Assembly: GCF_021917145.1 (NCBI RefSeq)
Contig: NW_025813735.1
Location: forward strand, 62,001 to 126,000
Length of the DNA stretch: 64,000 nt
Direction of reading: 5' to 3'
Origin: Hypomesus transpacificus
Lineage: Eukaryota; Chordata; Actinopteri; Osmeriformes; Osmeridae
Below the pieces are notes generated by a model. The model was not told where the DNA came from. It was given only the letters and a program-made list of their open reading frames with translations, and did not search any database. Positions 12,501 to 31,325 of this stretch are shown one piece after another. The translations under genes were made by a program, and so were the position numbers. Each line of letters starts with the position of its first letter. The first letter of the stretch is position 1.

Positions 12501-14158
12501 GATGCAGCGCGAGGCCACTGGTTTTAAAACCGCGGTGATCTCGTGCCCTTTGTAACTTTTTTAATATGTAAAAAATCTACATATAAGCAAGTGGCCAATT
12601 ACATACATATCCTGTGTGCCACACTAATGATGTCAGTATGTAAGGTTAGCATTGCTAATGATGCCAGTACGTACTGTCTGATGCTAGCAATGCCAGGATT
12701 AGTGATGCTGGCATTGCTATTGCTAACAATAACAGGATATATGATGCTAGCATTGCTATTAATGCTAGGATATGCTATTCTAGCATACTAATGACGCCAG
12801 GACACTCCCCCAGGTGCCCGTGTCTGTGTGCAGCACTCCCTGCCCCCCTGGCACCTGGAAGGCGGCACAGAAGGGCCGACCAATCTGCTGCTTCGACTGT
12901 CTGCCCTGCTCAGAGGGGGAGGTCAGCAGAGAGACAGGTACCTGGGATTGACTGGGATTCTAATTCTAGATTCCAATTCTGATACTGACTCTCTGATTCT
13001 AAGTGACTCTGATTCTGATCAGAACTGAGCTCTTCTCCCGACTCTGGCCCTTCCCTCTCAGGGTCAGTGGAATGCAGTCGGTGTCCTGAGAGGTTCTGGT
13101 CCAGCCCAGACCACACTGAGTGCATCCCCCAGCAGGTGGACTTCCTGTCCCTCAGCGACAGCATGGGAATCGTCCTGTCCGTCATCTCTGTTGTCGGGGC
13201 AACACTAACAGCCGCAACCTTGATTACTTTTATTTGTCACCGACACACGCCACTGGTACGAGTACACTGGGTGATTTAGAACATGCTACACTGCTGTTAC
13301 ATCATTACATAATTGTTGTCTTAAAAATTAGGTTTCCTTTATAATGTTTTTGTATTTATTAATCTCTTTAGGTGCGGGCCAACAACTCAGAGCTGAGCTT
13401 CCTGCTTCTGCTGTCACTCAAGCTGTGCTTCCTGTGTGCGCTGGCATTCATTGGTCAGCCCAGGCCTTGGTCCTGCATGCTGAGACACACCCTGTTTGGG
13501 ATCAGCTTTGTGCTGTGCCTCTCCTGCCTGCTGAGCAGAACCGTGGTGGTTCTGGTGGCCTTCCGCTCCACCCTCCCTGGAGAGAACCTGATGCGGTACC
13601 TGGGTCCCAACCAGCAGAGGCTGGGCATCTCTCTCTGCACGCTGGTACAGGTGGGCCTGACAAGCTTACAATGTAATGAACTACCAAGCAGTGGCTTCAG
13701 GGTTATAACTGAAGGCTTTCTGTTCCCAGGTGCTGATCTGTGTGTTGTGGCCCCCCCTGGCCCCCCCTCGGCCTACAGAGAGGGGCATCAGAGGAGACCA
13801 GGGGCCCAAGATCTTGTTGGAGTGTGCTGTGGGCTCCATTGCGGGCTTCTCCCTGGTTCTGGGGTACATCGGCCTGCTGGCCTCCCTCTGCCTCCTCCTG
13901 GCCTTCCTGGCCAGGAAACTCCCAGACAACTTCAATGAGGCCAAGCTCATCACCTTCAGCATGCTGATCTTCTGCACGGTGTGGGTTGCGTTTATCCCAG
14001 CTTATGTCAGCTCTCCGGGGAAGTTCACGGTTGCCGTGGAGATCTTTGCCATCCTGGCCTCCAGTTACGGACTTCTGGTCTGCATCTTTGCCCCAAAGTG
14101 TTACATCATCCTGCTAAGGCCTGAGAGGAACACCAAGAAACAGATGATGGCCAAATAA
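6566..14158 (+). CDS. OlfC/V2R-like receptor gene B, complete, 11 coding exons
   Basis: Exons: 6566-6783, 6941-7232, 7642-7884, 8125-8220, 8589-8892, 9007-9161, 11526-11756, 12814-12937, 13062-13255, 13372-13650, 13730-14158; joined they give an open frame of 854 aa. Start: the ATG at 6566 is followed at once by a clear signal peptide ([17 protein letters not shown]); an in-frame ATG at 6536 is the alternative. Order: signal peptide 1-22, Venus-flytrap domain about 30-510 (serine-rich pocket segment TSSSSSIVV in exon 2, [14 protein letters not shown] with the class C glutamate), nine-cysteine linker 514-555, seven helices about 575-840. V2R genes normally have six exons; here the third is split in four and the last in three. 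Tandem duplicate of A. The intron 9162-11525 is enlarged by nested transposons. Confidence 0.9.
10111..10138 (+). repeat. Poly-G run
   Basis: 28 consecutive G inside the inner hAT-like element; its length is likely unreliable in assembly. Confidence 0.95.
10144..10175. repeat. Perfect 12-bp stem palindrome
   Basis: GGCTATACGTCC, 8-nt spacer, GGACGTATAGCC. It lies directly beside the poly-G run in the inner transposon and is followed by a third partial copy of the arm. Confidence 0.9.
10470..10815 (+). repeat. About 91-bp tandem repeat, ~4 copies
   Basis: Each unit contains GGTCACGTGAAAAA, GATCCAAAGACTCG and AGACCGAGTCGG. It forms the core of the inner hAT-like element. Confidence 0.85.
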
Positions 14159-14414
14159 CATCAAGGCCTTCAATACTTTGCTATAGCTTAGTGACCTCTC
14201 AGAGTTCCATGCGTTTTGCATAATGGTGCAGTGATATATGTTTCTCATTGTGACAGATTGCTAGCCTATTGATAAACCTTTTGTGGAACTGAATGTTTTA
14301 ATATGTGATAGAAAGTGAGCGCTACACTTTGCCAATTTACCTCTCAGCTTCCGGAGATTTCTTTTGACAGAGACATCTACGTAGCATGTTATGTCTCAAT
14401 GTATTTTGAATAAT

Positions 14415-14420
14415 AATAAA
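14415..14420 (+). promoter_or_regulatory. Poly(A) signal of gene B
   Basis: AATAAA in the same TAATAATAAA context as in gene A, about 257 bp after the stop. Confidence 0.6.
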
Positions 14421-15180
14421 GCACATAGTGTTTAGAACTGTTATTGTGTCTGTTTACTATGTCTGAGAAGGGGTGGGGTAATTGGAGAAAACCCATGTGG
14501 GCTGGTAGTAATAATTTACAGCCTTCTGAGACCAAAGTGTGTTGCTTTTCTTCTACAATTCCTGTTGTAGAACGAGAGTAACAAAGAATGTCTGTCTCCA
14601 CCAACGACGTGGCCTAGGTTGGGTTTTATGTCTAAAATAACACCGCACAAGACTGAGGAATTTCCCCCAAATATCAAAGACAATAAAAGTGTGAGCAATT
14701 GTTTTTGTCAACACACAGAAAACACAGAGACAACAGTATCTGATATCAGAAAAACTGCCTGATGAAAACTAAAGACAGTGTCCTGATAGGACATACATAT
14801 AAATAAACTTTGTATTACTGTAAGATAAGAATGGATATTAAAATTTAAGATTTCAATGAGCTAATATTAAATAATAGAAGTTAGGATTCACATTTCAATT
14901 TACAAGTGACCCAGAATGGGTCTACAGTGTTACTTCAGACAGACAGAAAAGGAACAATATTTGTTAATTGTTCCAAAACAATGTATACTTTATTATTTTT
15001 CAAGTTTTTGCCTAAAGAAACGGCTGAGCTGACTAGTAAGTGATTAGAGGCAAAGTGTGCTTTGTGAACAACATTAACTTACAGTATATTAACATTACAG
15101 GTTTTCTCAGTAAAATTCACAGACCTCAATGAAGTCACTAAAAGCAATAGCAAATTTTTATCATACAGAAGGCCTTGATG
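14421..15180. other. Intergenic region between convergent genes B and C
   Basis: Holds the 3' UTR of gene C on the minus strand (15180 down to about 14990) and, at 14465-14600, the inverted counterpart of 6045-6165. No exon was seen. Confidence 0.55.
14989..14994 (-). promoter_or_regulatory. Poly(A) signal of gene C
   Basis: TTTATT on the plus strand, AATAAA on the gene C strand, about 190 bp after the stop codon. Confidence 0.5.
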
Positions 15181-21583
<6,403 letters not shown>

Positions 21584-21780
21584 TGATCCTAAAGACTTCC
21601 CAACTATGTCTGCCAAGTCAAACCACAGCACAGAAGCTCACCCATAACCCCTAGCTCAAAATGAGCGGTTCCTTCAATCTAGCCTCACCCAGAGCCGATG
21701 GCGTGCCACTTCTCTGAGTCCTACCCCAACACACATCACACCAACCCCCCTCCTGTTCCTCTCTAGTCTGTGGGATGACA

Positions 21781-21786
21781 TTTATA
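21781..21786 (-). promoter_or_regulatory. Candidate TATA box of gene C
   Basis: TATAAA on the minus strand (CATATAAATG), about 195 bp before the chosen ATG at 21583. Confidence 0.45.
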
Positions 21787-22922
21787 TGCGCTGACTGGCT
21801 GAAACAACCCTCAGGATCTCAGGTCCCAACCCCCCTGGGCAGTGGATCACTGGAAAGACAGAAGCCGCCAGTTGCACTGCAAGTAGAGGCAGCAACTGAA
21901 AACAGGAAATCACATCTCACCATGATGGAGAGTGACAGGAATGGTTTTGTTTTGTTCTTTCGCAGGGAGACACTGTTCTGCCTGAGCAGAGAGCAGTGAT
22001 CCTGCACTGATGTGAAGAGGCAGAAGTTCCTGCTCTCCTCACCTCCCTGCAGACAGGTGCCTTCCAACTACACGCTCTCTCTTTCCCTGTACACTCTCTT
22101 GCTCCCTTTGTATACATACACACATTTGCTACATAGGAAGTTCTGTGTGATGAGTTTCTGAAGGCATCTCTACTTCTCTCTGCCTGTTCTTCTCACTAGC
22201 ACAGCATCTTGATTCTAGTAGATTTAGGAGAAGGCTTACAGCCCCCTGCTACAGGAGGAATATTATATATACATATATATATATATCATACAAATATATA
22301 AAACGATTTGCTGTAAGCAATATAGGGTTCAGGAGCAGTTCAAAAGTTGCTAGCCAACAGTTTTTATTTGATATAACCTCATTCTAAAAAGCACAACCCA
22401 GACTCCAGGTTGGACTTTAAAACAGTGTAATCAGGCTTCTAAAAAAAAACGTAATTAATCTGATTTCAAAGACTATTAGGGTTAGGGAAGAAACCATTTG
22501 AATGTGTTTTTTTGTGTTTTGTTTATAATTAATTGCTTATTAGGCCATAATGTGTGTGACAGTCTGCGTTGGTGCTTGGGAGCAGATCATTAACCCTCGC
22601 CTGCAGCCTTTATCAGATAAAGAGGTAGGAAGGAATAGGGAGACAGTGAGGGGAATAAAAGAGAGATGGAGGAGAGGAAAAGAGAGAAAGGGCTAAAGAG
22701 AGATAGAGGGAAAGAGAGAAAGAGGGGAGAGAGAGGGAAAGAGAGAAAGATAGAGGTTAGAGAGGAGGAAAGAGAAAGAGAGGGGAGAGGTGTGTTGTAT
22801 CGCCCCGGGTCACAGTTGGCCCTTTACACAGTAATGTGTTCCCTGGTGTGGGGGAGAGAGGGATGAAGAGGCAGGTGTGTTTTGTGTCTCCAGGCAGGTT
22901 TCTCTCTGCTGGGTTAATGACA

Positions 22923-22942
22923 CCCCCCCCCCCCCCCCCCCC
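22923..22942 (+). repeat. Poly-C run
   Basis: 20 consecutive C. Confidence 0.95.
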
Positions 22943-23432
22943 AGACCGCTCAGTGGCTCCTAATGAGACCTCCCAGGATGCACTGCTCTCAGAAGGGACG
23001 CAGAGGACTGGAAGGAAAATAACACAGAGGGTGAAAAACATGAGTTTTTGACGAGGTCATTGTATCAAACACCTCTATTATGTCCACCGAGGATTCTGAG
23101 ATTCTGAGGAGGGGCGAGGAGAAAGGAGACAGGCAGGCAGGCACACAGGCAGACAGCGAGATAGGCAGACAGACACATGCAGTTCAACAGGCAGTCCTAC
23201 AGGCAGACAGACATGTAGATAGGCGGACAGGCCGACAAAAGGGAGCACACATAACATTATTAATATAACTAATAATAAATTAATTAAACTGATGCTTTTA
23301 GACCTCTTGATCTCCAAAATTAGCTGTGCTCTGTAAATTTGCGAGACAGCTGGATTTGTGAGATCACAACCTAAGTTCAAACCAGTGTCCACTTAGGAAC
23401 TCCTGGCAGCCATGGGCATGGTTGAAATTAGC

Positions 23433-23556
23433 CAGTGATGGATGGTGATAGGCAGATAGTGATGGATGGTGATAGGCAGATAGTGATGGATGGTGATAGG
23501 CAGATAGTGATGGATGGTGATAGGCAGATCGTGATGGATGGTGATAGGCAGATAGT
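23433..23556 (+). repeat. 24-bp tandem repeat x5
   Basis: Unit TGATGGATGGTGATAGGCAG plus ATAG. The multiple-of-three unit gives meaningless open frames. Confidence 0.95.
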
Positions 23557-24257
23557 CCATCCAATCCAGTGCCAAGTAGGCCTAGGACTATTTTTTGTGT
23601 TCAGTGCCTGTTCTTTTTCAAACAGTTTGCAGAGGATTGTTATATAAAAAATTTACAAATATACAAAATGGTGTGTGCAAAGAATGCACTAAATTACACT
23701 AAACATTAGCCTGCATAATTAGCTCATAACTGACTTTGCATCACATTGTTTAATTTTTGTTTCGCTAGACTACAGTATCCTCTTCACAGTTGTTTTTGCT
23801 AGCAATACGTTAGCACTGCTAGCTAGCATGACATCTCTCAGTTCTTTAAAGCAGTAAGGCCGTAAGGTGAACCCTGTTATTGTTTCATCCCGCTCCACAG
23901 TCTGGTATCTAGAAAATCTTTAGCTCATAAAAAAGAACGAGTCGTGCTAAGCTACCAAAAAAATTTGCTAAAATTCCAGTCGATTGTCGATGCGTCTATG
24001 TTTCATGCAGAACTAGTTTCTTCAGAACGAAATTGGATTTTGGTGGCACAGTTTGATACGTGATCGTTCTACACCAATAAGGTAACTGCTTTTTGTCAAC
24101 ATGGATGGATTTGGTTGTCAAATAGACGATGGGACCTTGCACGTCACCTGGTTGACCAGAAATTCGGCCCCTGACAGTGTTTTGCATGTGATGCACTGCG
24201 GCTGCAAACGTGCCTGTGAGACAGGCAGATGTTCCTGTTTTTCGCTATAGCGGGCAT

Positions 24258-25055
24258 GGCTGTGTTCTAAAACGTAGACAGCTGTCTTAATCATTGATGT
24301 CTTACTAGACAGGTGTCTAACGAGACAGCTCTCTTCGGGGTAAGGTATCTTAAAAACCGTTGTTTTCGAACATCCTATTAAGACAAGATGTACGTCATCG
24401 CGCTGCGTGTAGTTGTGTGCTCGCACTAGCGCACTTTGTCAGACGGCAGTCAATTGCATTGAGTTTATTGTCACAGTAAGTCAAGTTAAGCTGTATTTAA
24501 ACTTGTGTTAGATATAGGCTCAATAGCTCATAACATTTGTGTTTGTATTTCACTCATTTGATAGGATTATGATAAAACGCAGCAACTAGCTAGTGTTTGC
24601 TCTGCACTGCGATGCTAGGTACTGTACGTTATCGAAAAGTCGGAGCAAATTTACAAATTAGGAGTGTTATCAATAAAATAAGTACATTTTCAGCAACTAC
24701 ACTGCCCATTTCTCGATACATTTTTATTCAGATGCTGATTTACAAGTACCGTTTAGCTGAAATATGAATTGTAAAAACTTAGAGCAATGGCGGTCAAAGG
24801 ATTCTGTTTAACTTGTTGCTCACGGTAACCCCGCGCACAGAGTTATGGGTAATACGTGCTGCCATTAAGACAGCAAGGCAGCTCAGATGCTCTCTTAAAA
24901 AATGACCGTTATGTGACGTATTTCAAGGTATCTTATTAGACAGGAAGAGAAGATTTAATCATTTCGAACAGACCTCGCTGTCTTAAAAGGAAGGAAGGAA
25001 GGAAGGAAGGAAGGAAGGAAGGAAGGACGCATTTTAAGACATTTCGAACACAGCC
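24258..25055. mobile_element. Possible foldback / DNA-transposon relic
   Basis: The ends are imperfect inverted repeats: GGCTGTGTTCTAAAACG on the left, GGCTGTGTTCGAAATG on the right complement, with AGACAG-rich motifs just inside both. No transposase was seen, and the target duplication is unclear (perhaps CAT). Contains a (GGAA)n run. Confidence 0.45.
24988..25026 (+). repeat. (GGAA)n microsatellite
   Basis: About nine GGAA units near the right end of the foldback-like element. Confidence 0.95.
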
Positions 25056-26543
25056 CATGTCCTGTCTAGGCCGTCAGTGATGTCATAATTAGTCTTACCT
25101 AAATGAATACACCTCATAATAGCATCAATATGACACCACGGCTCGAGAATTATACAGAATCACACTTACATCACCTTAATAAAGGCTAGTCGAGCCAAAC
25201 TTAATTTCTGGAGCATTTAAAATCAATAAGCTCGCATTCACAATTAAGAGTAGGAAACTAAGATCACGGATACTGTCAAAAACTCATACATAAAAGGCAA
25301 TTTTAAGAGATGAGTCAACAAAGTTTGTTCACCAAAGCCCTCCAAAAGTACGATATGTGAGCTCCAACAAGTTTGTCCAATAAAATGCACATTGTCGCTG
25401 TTTCATATAAGACCAACGAGACGATGACGAAACAAACTATTCATTGAAAATCAAAGTAAACTGATTATTTGCATTTGTTTTTGAGAATATACAAAAGCAA
25501 AACAATTGAACACGTTATTACAAGATCCAGCATTTCCTGAAAGGTCTGTCTTGAAAATTGCTTGGCAAGTATATCTGCCAACAAATCTATATTTTCTCCT
25601 CCTTCAGCCATCTTGGGTTAAAAATATATAACAGAAATAATAAACAGTGGCAGACTCGGCTCCAGAAGGAATTAAATGGGGGGGCATTTTTTTCACAAGG
25701 GGGGCACCTATTTACAAAGCATGTATGAGAGTCAAAATAAGAGCAGACCTGCATATTCTGCAGGAAAGTGTAGCCATTTTGATATTTAATTTATAATCAA
25801 TGCCAGTATTTCTTATTTATACTTTATCAAAATTATCTTTTGAGGGGACAAAGCATTCCATTTGGAGCCGACCCTGGCAGTTGGTAGATAACGGATCGAT
25901 CTCTCTCGCTAACAGATTGCCATCTTTCAGGCTCTCAGGAGTGCTTATCCAATCACAGGACGCGTACATGTCAAGTTCAGCGTAGACCTTCTAGCTGGCC
26001 TTGGTGTCGCAGACTCAAGATCTGATTGGCTATCGCAACTAACTGGCTCCGTTCAACTACAGCGCATGGGAGCCTGCTCTGTTGATTCTGAAGACCTCAG
26101 GCCGGAGCCTCTTTAAGGAGAGCCGGGGTTCGACTGGGGGCGATCGCGAGCGGGTGCATGCGGAATGGGAGTCTATGGAGCTAAACGGCTACATTTGTCT
26201 CTTTCGCCTGATTGTCGTTGAGAAATCTCAGATATTATTGTAGTTTTTGCATGTTCAACATGTTTTTGCAAATTTAATTGTTTTTGCATTAGAACTTGCA
26301 CGAACCAGTGCACTGAAATTTGTCATTTTATGTTTTGGGCTCTGTTAAACTCTTTCTCCAATCTGCAGATTGGATAATTCAACCAGAACTCAACTAAATG
26401 TAGTTTTTCCATTGGTGAAGAGAAGGACAAACCCTTTCTTCAACAATATAGGCTATCGCGGTCTGTCAAAGGCAAATATTTAATTAAATTGTACTGTTTG
26501 GTCCGGATTTGAGCATTGGTGAAACTGAAGGTGTCAAAATAAA
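25056..26543. other. Gene-free region
   Basis: AT-rich DNA with G runs near 25679 and 25700; no exon, RNA gene or well-bounded repeat was recognised. Confidence 0.5.
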
Positions 26544-26638
26544 TTAGAGCTGTCAAACAATTAAAATATTTAATCGCGATTAATCGCATTAATGTCATAG
26601 TTACATTTTTATCTATTCTAAATGTCCCTTGATTTCAC
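26544..26638 (-). mobile_element. Solo end fragment of a BED-type hAT element
   Basis: Reverse complement of the last ~100 bp of the element at 61492-62253, including the AGAGCTGTCAAAC terminal repeat and the TTTAATCGCGATTAATCGC palindromic motif. Confidence 0.8.
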
Positions 26639-27637
26639 AAATCGATCTCGCGGTACTTTGATGGATACGTCACAGTGACCTAGTCTCGGTACCGTCTCAA
26701 GTCGGACAAAAAGTCTAACTAGCAGCTGGTTCCTTAAAACGTTTGTTGTTTAGTCTTACAATCATTTAGCAAAATGTAATTTATTGGCTAAAGGACTGCA
26801 GTTAAGTAGCCTGAAATTATCAACTTAGTCGGCTGATTTATCGCGTTGTTGTCCCCAGTCAAAAGTACAGGCCTAAACACACAGGGACATCATGGTCTAA
26901 TTAGATTTAGTTATCCTGGAAAAACATGTAGGTTCTTCATTTATTGTCAGGACACGGTCCGCCTATTGTAAAAATGAGAGCCAAGTGTAATTATTTTGGA
27001 CATTCTGGACTAGGCAAGCGACTTCATGTGATATGTTCATGCTTAGCCTAACATCTTTCGGAATGACTAGACAGGCAGTGTGTAGCCTGATAGGCAGTGA
27101 ATATTATCTTACTGGTTTGACAATGTCTATTGTGGTTTTATATACAGGCTAACATTGGGACTCCAGTTCTAAGTGTGGATGGCGGGTTACGAGCAGTAGC
27201 GCATGTAAAACGAAAGTTGCATTTGATAAATCAATTAGGCGTCTTATCTACTACAACTTGCCTGACAGGTCATTTAAGTTTAGTTCCCTTTACATCTACG
27301 GACAAAAAATAATATACATGGGCTAATCTCGAGTAGGTTATTGCATTGTGGAAGTATTTTGTTTCTTTTGAGCTGGTAAACTGTAGGCTATATCTCCCGT
27401 CCTCTCTTCTAATGATCGATCGCATAGTGATCAATGGATATGGTCGCAACAGTTCCTTTCAATGTAGTATACCACCCATGACATTTTTTGTCTTTCTCCA
27501 AATGTTTGGATATTTGAAGAGTTTAAACTTTTTTTTAAACTGCCCCAGTTGCAATGGACTCAAGCACTGTAGTTTGTTACAGGCTTAATTAGGTTACACG
27601 TCTGATAATCTTACAATAGTTAGGCTACAGTAGGCCC
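26639..27637. other. Gene-free region
   Basis: AT-rich sequence without a supported gene or repeat boundary. Confidence 0.5.
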
Positions 27638-27857
27638 CAGGGCTGGACTGGAAATATTTTTTACTTAAAATTGGCGACCTGCCCATAAAGCACGCACAGC
27701 GGTTCATTTTCCATACGGACACTGGGCTGGCCCTCTGTTTCTTGAGTCCAAAAAATTACCGCAAGGATGGTGTACTGGTGGTTGGTGTCCGACCAATTGA
27801 GGTGGGCCTATCTGAACTAAAATGCCAGGGCCATTTTTTGGTCCCAGACCAGCCCTG
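27638..27857. mobile_element. 220-bp hAT-type MITE
   Basis: Terminal inverted repeats CAGGGCTGGACTGG / CAGGGCTGGTCTGG, flanked by a perfect 8-bp target duplication gtaggccc (27630-27637 and 27858-27865). Non-coding. Confidence 0.9.
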
Positions 27858-28902
27858 GTAGGCCCTACATAGCTGAAAAGAATATTAATGGTCAACTAAA
27901 CATTTCACTAGAAAGGGAAAAAAAGAGACATTTTAAAGTTAGGCATGAACCTAAAGACCTCCAGGATATCACAGTTCTTGGCCTACTTATGAGGAGCTGC
28001 TTTGACAGTTGCAAAGTAGCAAAGTATCCGTTGAAAAACAATTAGGCGTGTTCCCCCCTCGAGACGAGAGAAGAGAGGATTGTTTGTGAACTTGAATACC
28101 TGCCAAATCACCTGTGTGCCTGGGTCTCAGGATTAGCCTAAAGCTCTTTTTTAATGAACCACGAACTGCAGCGCGCACTCAAGTGTAACAAAGGCTAGGT
28201 GAAGCGATTAAAAATGTTACCGAGGGACCGGTATTGGCGGAGAGATGACGCCACAAACCTGACAATTTACCATTTACCCCAGAGTCTCTGCCGAAACGAT
28301 GGAGCGTCCCGGGCAAGCAGAAACATGTTCATGTTTCCTTCCCGAATGATGACATCAACACTCGGGGCTATGAAAAGAAATTCACCAGGTGTGGCGTGTA
28401 ACTTTAATTAATTTCCAAGGCATAAAGATGTGATTAAGCGACAACAGGTGGGCAAAAACCTCCCAGAGGAATATCTCCTTCATTATCAAAACATGATTAC
28501 AAAATATGAACTTTGAAGGCAGAGCGAGCCTTCTTTGTTGATTTTAATTTGACAAAGACATAAGATATTTAGAAAATAACGGCTTAGAGAAAAGGGTACA
28601 TGTTGAGATGGATAGTGTAGGCCTACGTGAAGGGTATTTCAATATTCAACATAAAACAAGCATACGATAAAGTTCAAAGAGTTTTTCATCGCAGAAATGT
28701 GGATTCACACTAACATGGCTGTCCTGGGGCCTAGGTGTAGGCGTAGCGTGTCTTTTCTGAAATTAAAGGGTGGGTGTGAAGATGGGTTGTACTAAAGCCA
28801 ATGCTCACATTTCTTCAGGGTTGTATATTTACATCAAGCCGCCCCACGTCGCACGGAAACAGGAAATAAACTACCATGCCATTTAATAATAATAATAGAA
28901 CC

Positions 28903-29000
28903 TGTACATTTAGCAGACACTGTCATCCAAACCATGGGTGGGGGGATTTGAACCTGTGACCTCTTGATGTGCAGTCAATTGCTCTACCCCTGATTCAGCC
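28903..29000 (-). repeat. tRNA-derived SINE fragment
   Basis: On the minus strand: A-box-like GGGGTAGAGCAATTGACTG, B box GGTTCAAATCC, then a GTCTGCTAAATGTA tail. Confidence 0.75.
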
Positions 29001-29317
29001 CCATCCCAAGATGTTTCTGGCTTGGCCGGTCTTACACAATAACTGAAACCTGATGTAGAATCTACATGAGGATAATTGAATGATGGATGAGGGACTTTCT
29101 ATTTAGAACAAATATAGTTGAACTGGTTATGTTACATGATAAGCATCTGTTTCCTATGACTGGTGGAGTTTAAGAAAATCATGTGAAACATAAGGCCACA
29201 AGGGGGCGCTAGAGTCCATGTGTTAGGGCCCTGTGTTCCTCGTATGACGTCAGGATTTGTGGGACAGCTGAGGACAAACGTGACAAACCTTGACCATCTT
29301 TGTAATACTAACTAGAT

Positions 29318-29395
29318 TAGCTCAGTGGTCGAACATTTGACTGTAGATCAAGATATTGCAAAAATAAAACCTTCCCTCTGTACTGGAAACAAGTC
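29318..29395 (+). repeat. tRNA-derived SINE fragment
   Basis: TTAGCTCAGTGGTCGAACAT followed by TGACTGTAGATCAAG, the usual SINE head; the B box is degenerate. Confidence 0.65.
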
Positions 29396-30279
29396 TGTTA
29401 AGTGAGTACATAACATTACGCATCCATTCTTTCTGTATATTAGTAGCTCTGGGAAATGCACCATTAACTGGGATGCTGAGGTCAATAGGATGAGAACCCT
29501 TTAGAACAGTTAACTAGTGACCAAGCCCAGACTACATTGATATGTAAACATTTAGCAGATACTTTCATCCAAATTTACAAACAGTAGTATAGTTAGTGCA
29601 TCAGACCATCAAGGCCTTAAACAGCAAAGTTTTTAACAGAACTACAGCGGTTAATGCCTACAAACACAGGACACAGTAAGCAACAAAACTAGCTTACAAA
29701 CAAAGTACAAAAATTAATTGCTGAAGAAGTGAGGAAGTAATCTGATTCAAAACATGTTTTTGTTTTGTATGTATTCTATTAGGGAAACATACGTTTGAGG
29801 AGTGAATATAGTTAAAAACATGTTTATAAAGCACCTCCCCCCAAAAAACATGTTTTTAATTATCCATTTATCCTATTAGGGCAGGAAAAGTTTGAGGAGG
29901 TAATATGATCATTCAAAACATGTTTTTATTTTGGATCTAATCTATTAGGGCGGTCTACACGAGGAGGTTATGCAATCCTTCAAAACATGTTTTTATGTTG
30001 AATGTGTTCTGTCAGGTTTGATAGAGAACTCTCTCCAGGGGTTAGGAGAGCGGTGTGTGTATGATTGAGTGTATCTTAAGTGTGTTAGTGTATATCTTGT
30101 GTGTGTGTTTCAGTGTGTACCTGTCTGTGTACACGTGTGTGAGTGTTTGTACCTACACTTATTGTGTATGTGTGCTGATGTGTACCATACGTATGTGTGT
30201 GTGAGCATGTACACTTAGTGTGTGTGTTTGTATACACTAAGCATGTGTGTATGTGGGGGTAGGTTTCAGTTAAGGAAGG

Positions 30280-30525
30280 TCAGGGGGCTGTTCATGAGGG
30301 AGGCCAGGGGGCTGTTCAGGAGGGAGGCCAGGGGCTGTTCAGGAGGGAGGCCAGGGGGCTGTTCAGGAGGGAGGCCAGGGGGCTGTTCAGGAGGGAGGCC
30401 AGGGGGCTGTTCAGGAGGGAGGCCAGGGGGCTGTTCAGGAGGGAGGCCAGGGGGCTGTTCAGGAGGGAGGCCAGGGGCTGTTCAGGAGGGAGGCCAGGGG
30501 GCTGTTCAGGAGGGAGGCCAGGGGG
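30280..30525 (+). repeat. 24-25-bp minisatellite, ~10 copies
   Basis: Unit GGCTGTTCAGGAGGGAGGCC plus AGGGG, with one-base length variants between copies. Confidence 0.95.
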
Positions 30526-30581
30526 GGCCATGCATCAATAGGAAGAGCCTGGAGGTGAGGGGAGTCCAGGAGAGGCCCCGC

Positions 30582-30740
30582 CCCCCTGTATCCGGCCTCC
30601 CAGCCCCCTTTATCCGGCCTCCCAGCCCCCTGTATCCAGCCTCCCAGCCCCCTGTATCCGGCCTCCCAGCCCCCTATATCCAGCCTCCCAGCCCCCTGTA
30701 TCCAGCCTCCCAGCCCCCTGTATCCGGCCTCCCTGACCCC
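30582..30740 (+). repeat. 22-bp minisatellite, ~7 copies
   Basis: Unit CCCCCTGTATCCGGCCTCCC plus AG. Confidence 0.95.
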
Positions 30741-31325
30741 AGCCCCCTGCTACCTGACAGGAGACCCCTGATCTAAGCTCTCTCCCCTGACACAGGACCT
30801 CAGAGGAGCACTCAGCCAGAAATACATCTGACAGGCTTACCACAAACAACATCTTCTAATTAAAGCTGGCCTAAGAGGCGAATCAGAGCGTCATTAAACG
30901 ACCGCAGGGCTGGAAAATAACAATAACACAACCTGGAATATTGTACGGTTCAGTGGCTCGTTTAATCAGGCAGACTGAATTAATTGTTTATTTAGTGCGA
31001 CTGTCAAAAGTGTTTGTTTAATACACTCATCCAGATGCTCACTGGCTCATAAACAGTTTGGAGTGATGTGGATTTTAAGGTAATACACAATCCACTGTGT
31101 GTAATGCGATGTGCCAGGTCAGCTGAACAGCTAAACATGTGAAAAGAAATCACACACAGACATATTCTAGCACACAAAATTTGGTGTAGTCAAGGCTTAG
31201 ACTCAATAACACAGAACAACAAACCCTGACACACACACACTAACACACACACTAACATACAAGCATGAGAATTTACAATTATGTAAATTGTCTACAGTCC
31301 TGAGTCCCTTACAGTCACCTGTTCA
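30741..31325. other. Gene-free region
   Basis: No gene seen; a short (CA)n-like patch near 31230-31260. Confidence 0.5.

Larger units (their letters stand above)
21790..24257. other. Gene-free region, simple repeats
   Basis: No recognisable exon. Holds a GA-rich purine tract (about 22640-22795), a C20 run (22923-22942), CAGG/CAGA repeats (23120-23230) and a 24-bp tandem repeat near 23435. Short open frames are low-complexity. Confidence 0.6.
27866..30279. other. Gene-free region with SINE pieces
   Basis: No exon was recognised. Includes SINE fragments at 28903-29000 and 29318-29395, a SINE-tail-like stretch (ACATTTAGCAGATACTTTCA) near 29546, a four-fold dispersed ACATGTTTTT-containing motif between 29750 and 30000, and GT-rich DNA at 30050-30260. 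Confidence 0.55.

Noticed and set aside
6566-14158. T1R taste receptor identity for genes A-C, suggested by GDDDYG and the CaSR/T1R-like ASEAW
   Set aside because: The VRANNSELS start of the helix domain and the [14 protein letters not shown] tail are V2R/OlfC-type, and the cluster context is V2R.
23996-24426. Two minus-strand frames of 66 and 102 codons
   Set aside because: Partly inside the foldback-like element; no recognisable similarity.
28199-28411. 70-codon plus-strand frame in the gene-free region
   Set aside because: No domain, weak coding character, no flanking splice pattern.
30222-30776. 184-codon Gly/Pro-rich frame
   Set aside because: Spans two minisatellites; no recognisable domain.
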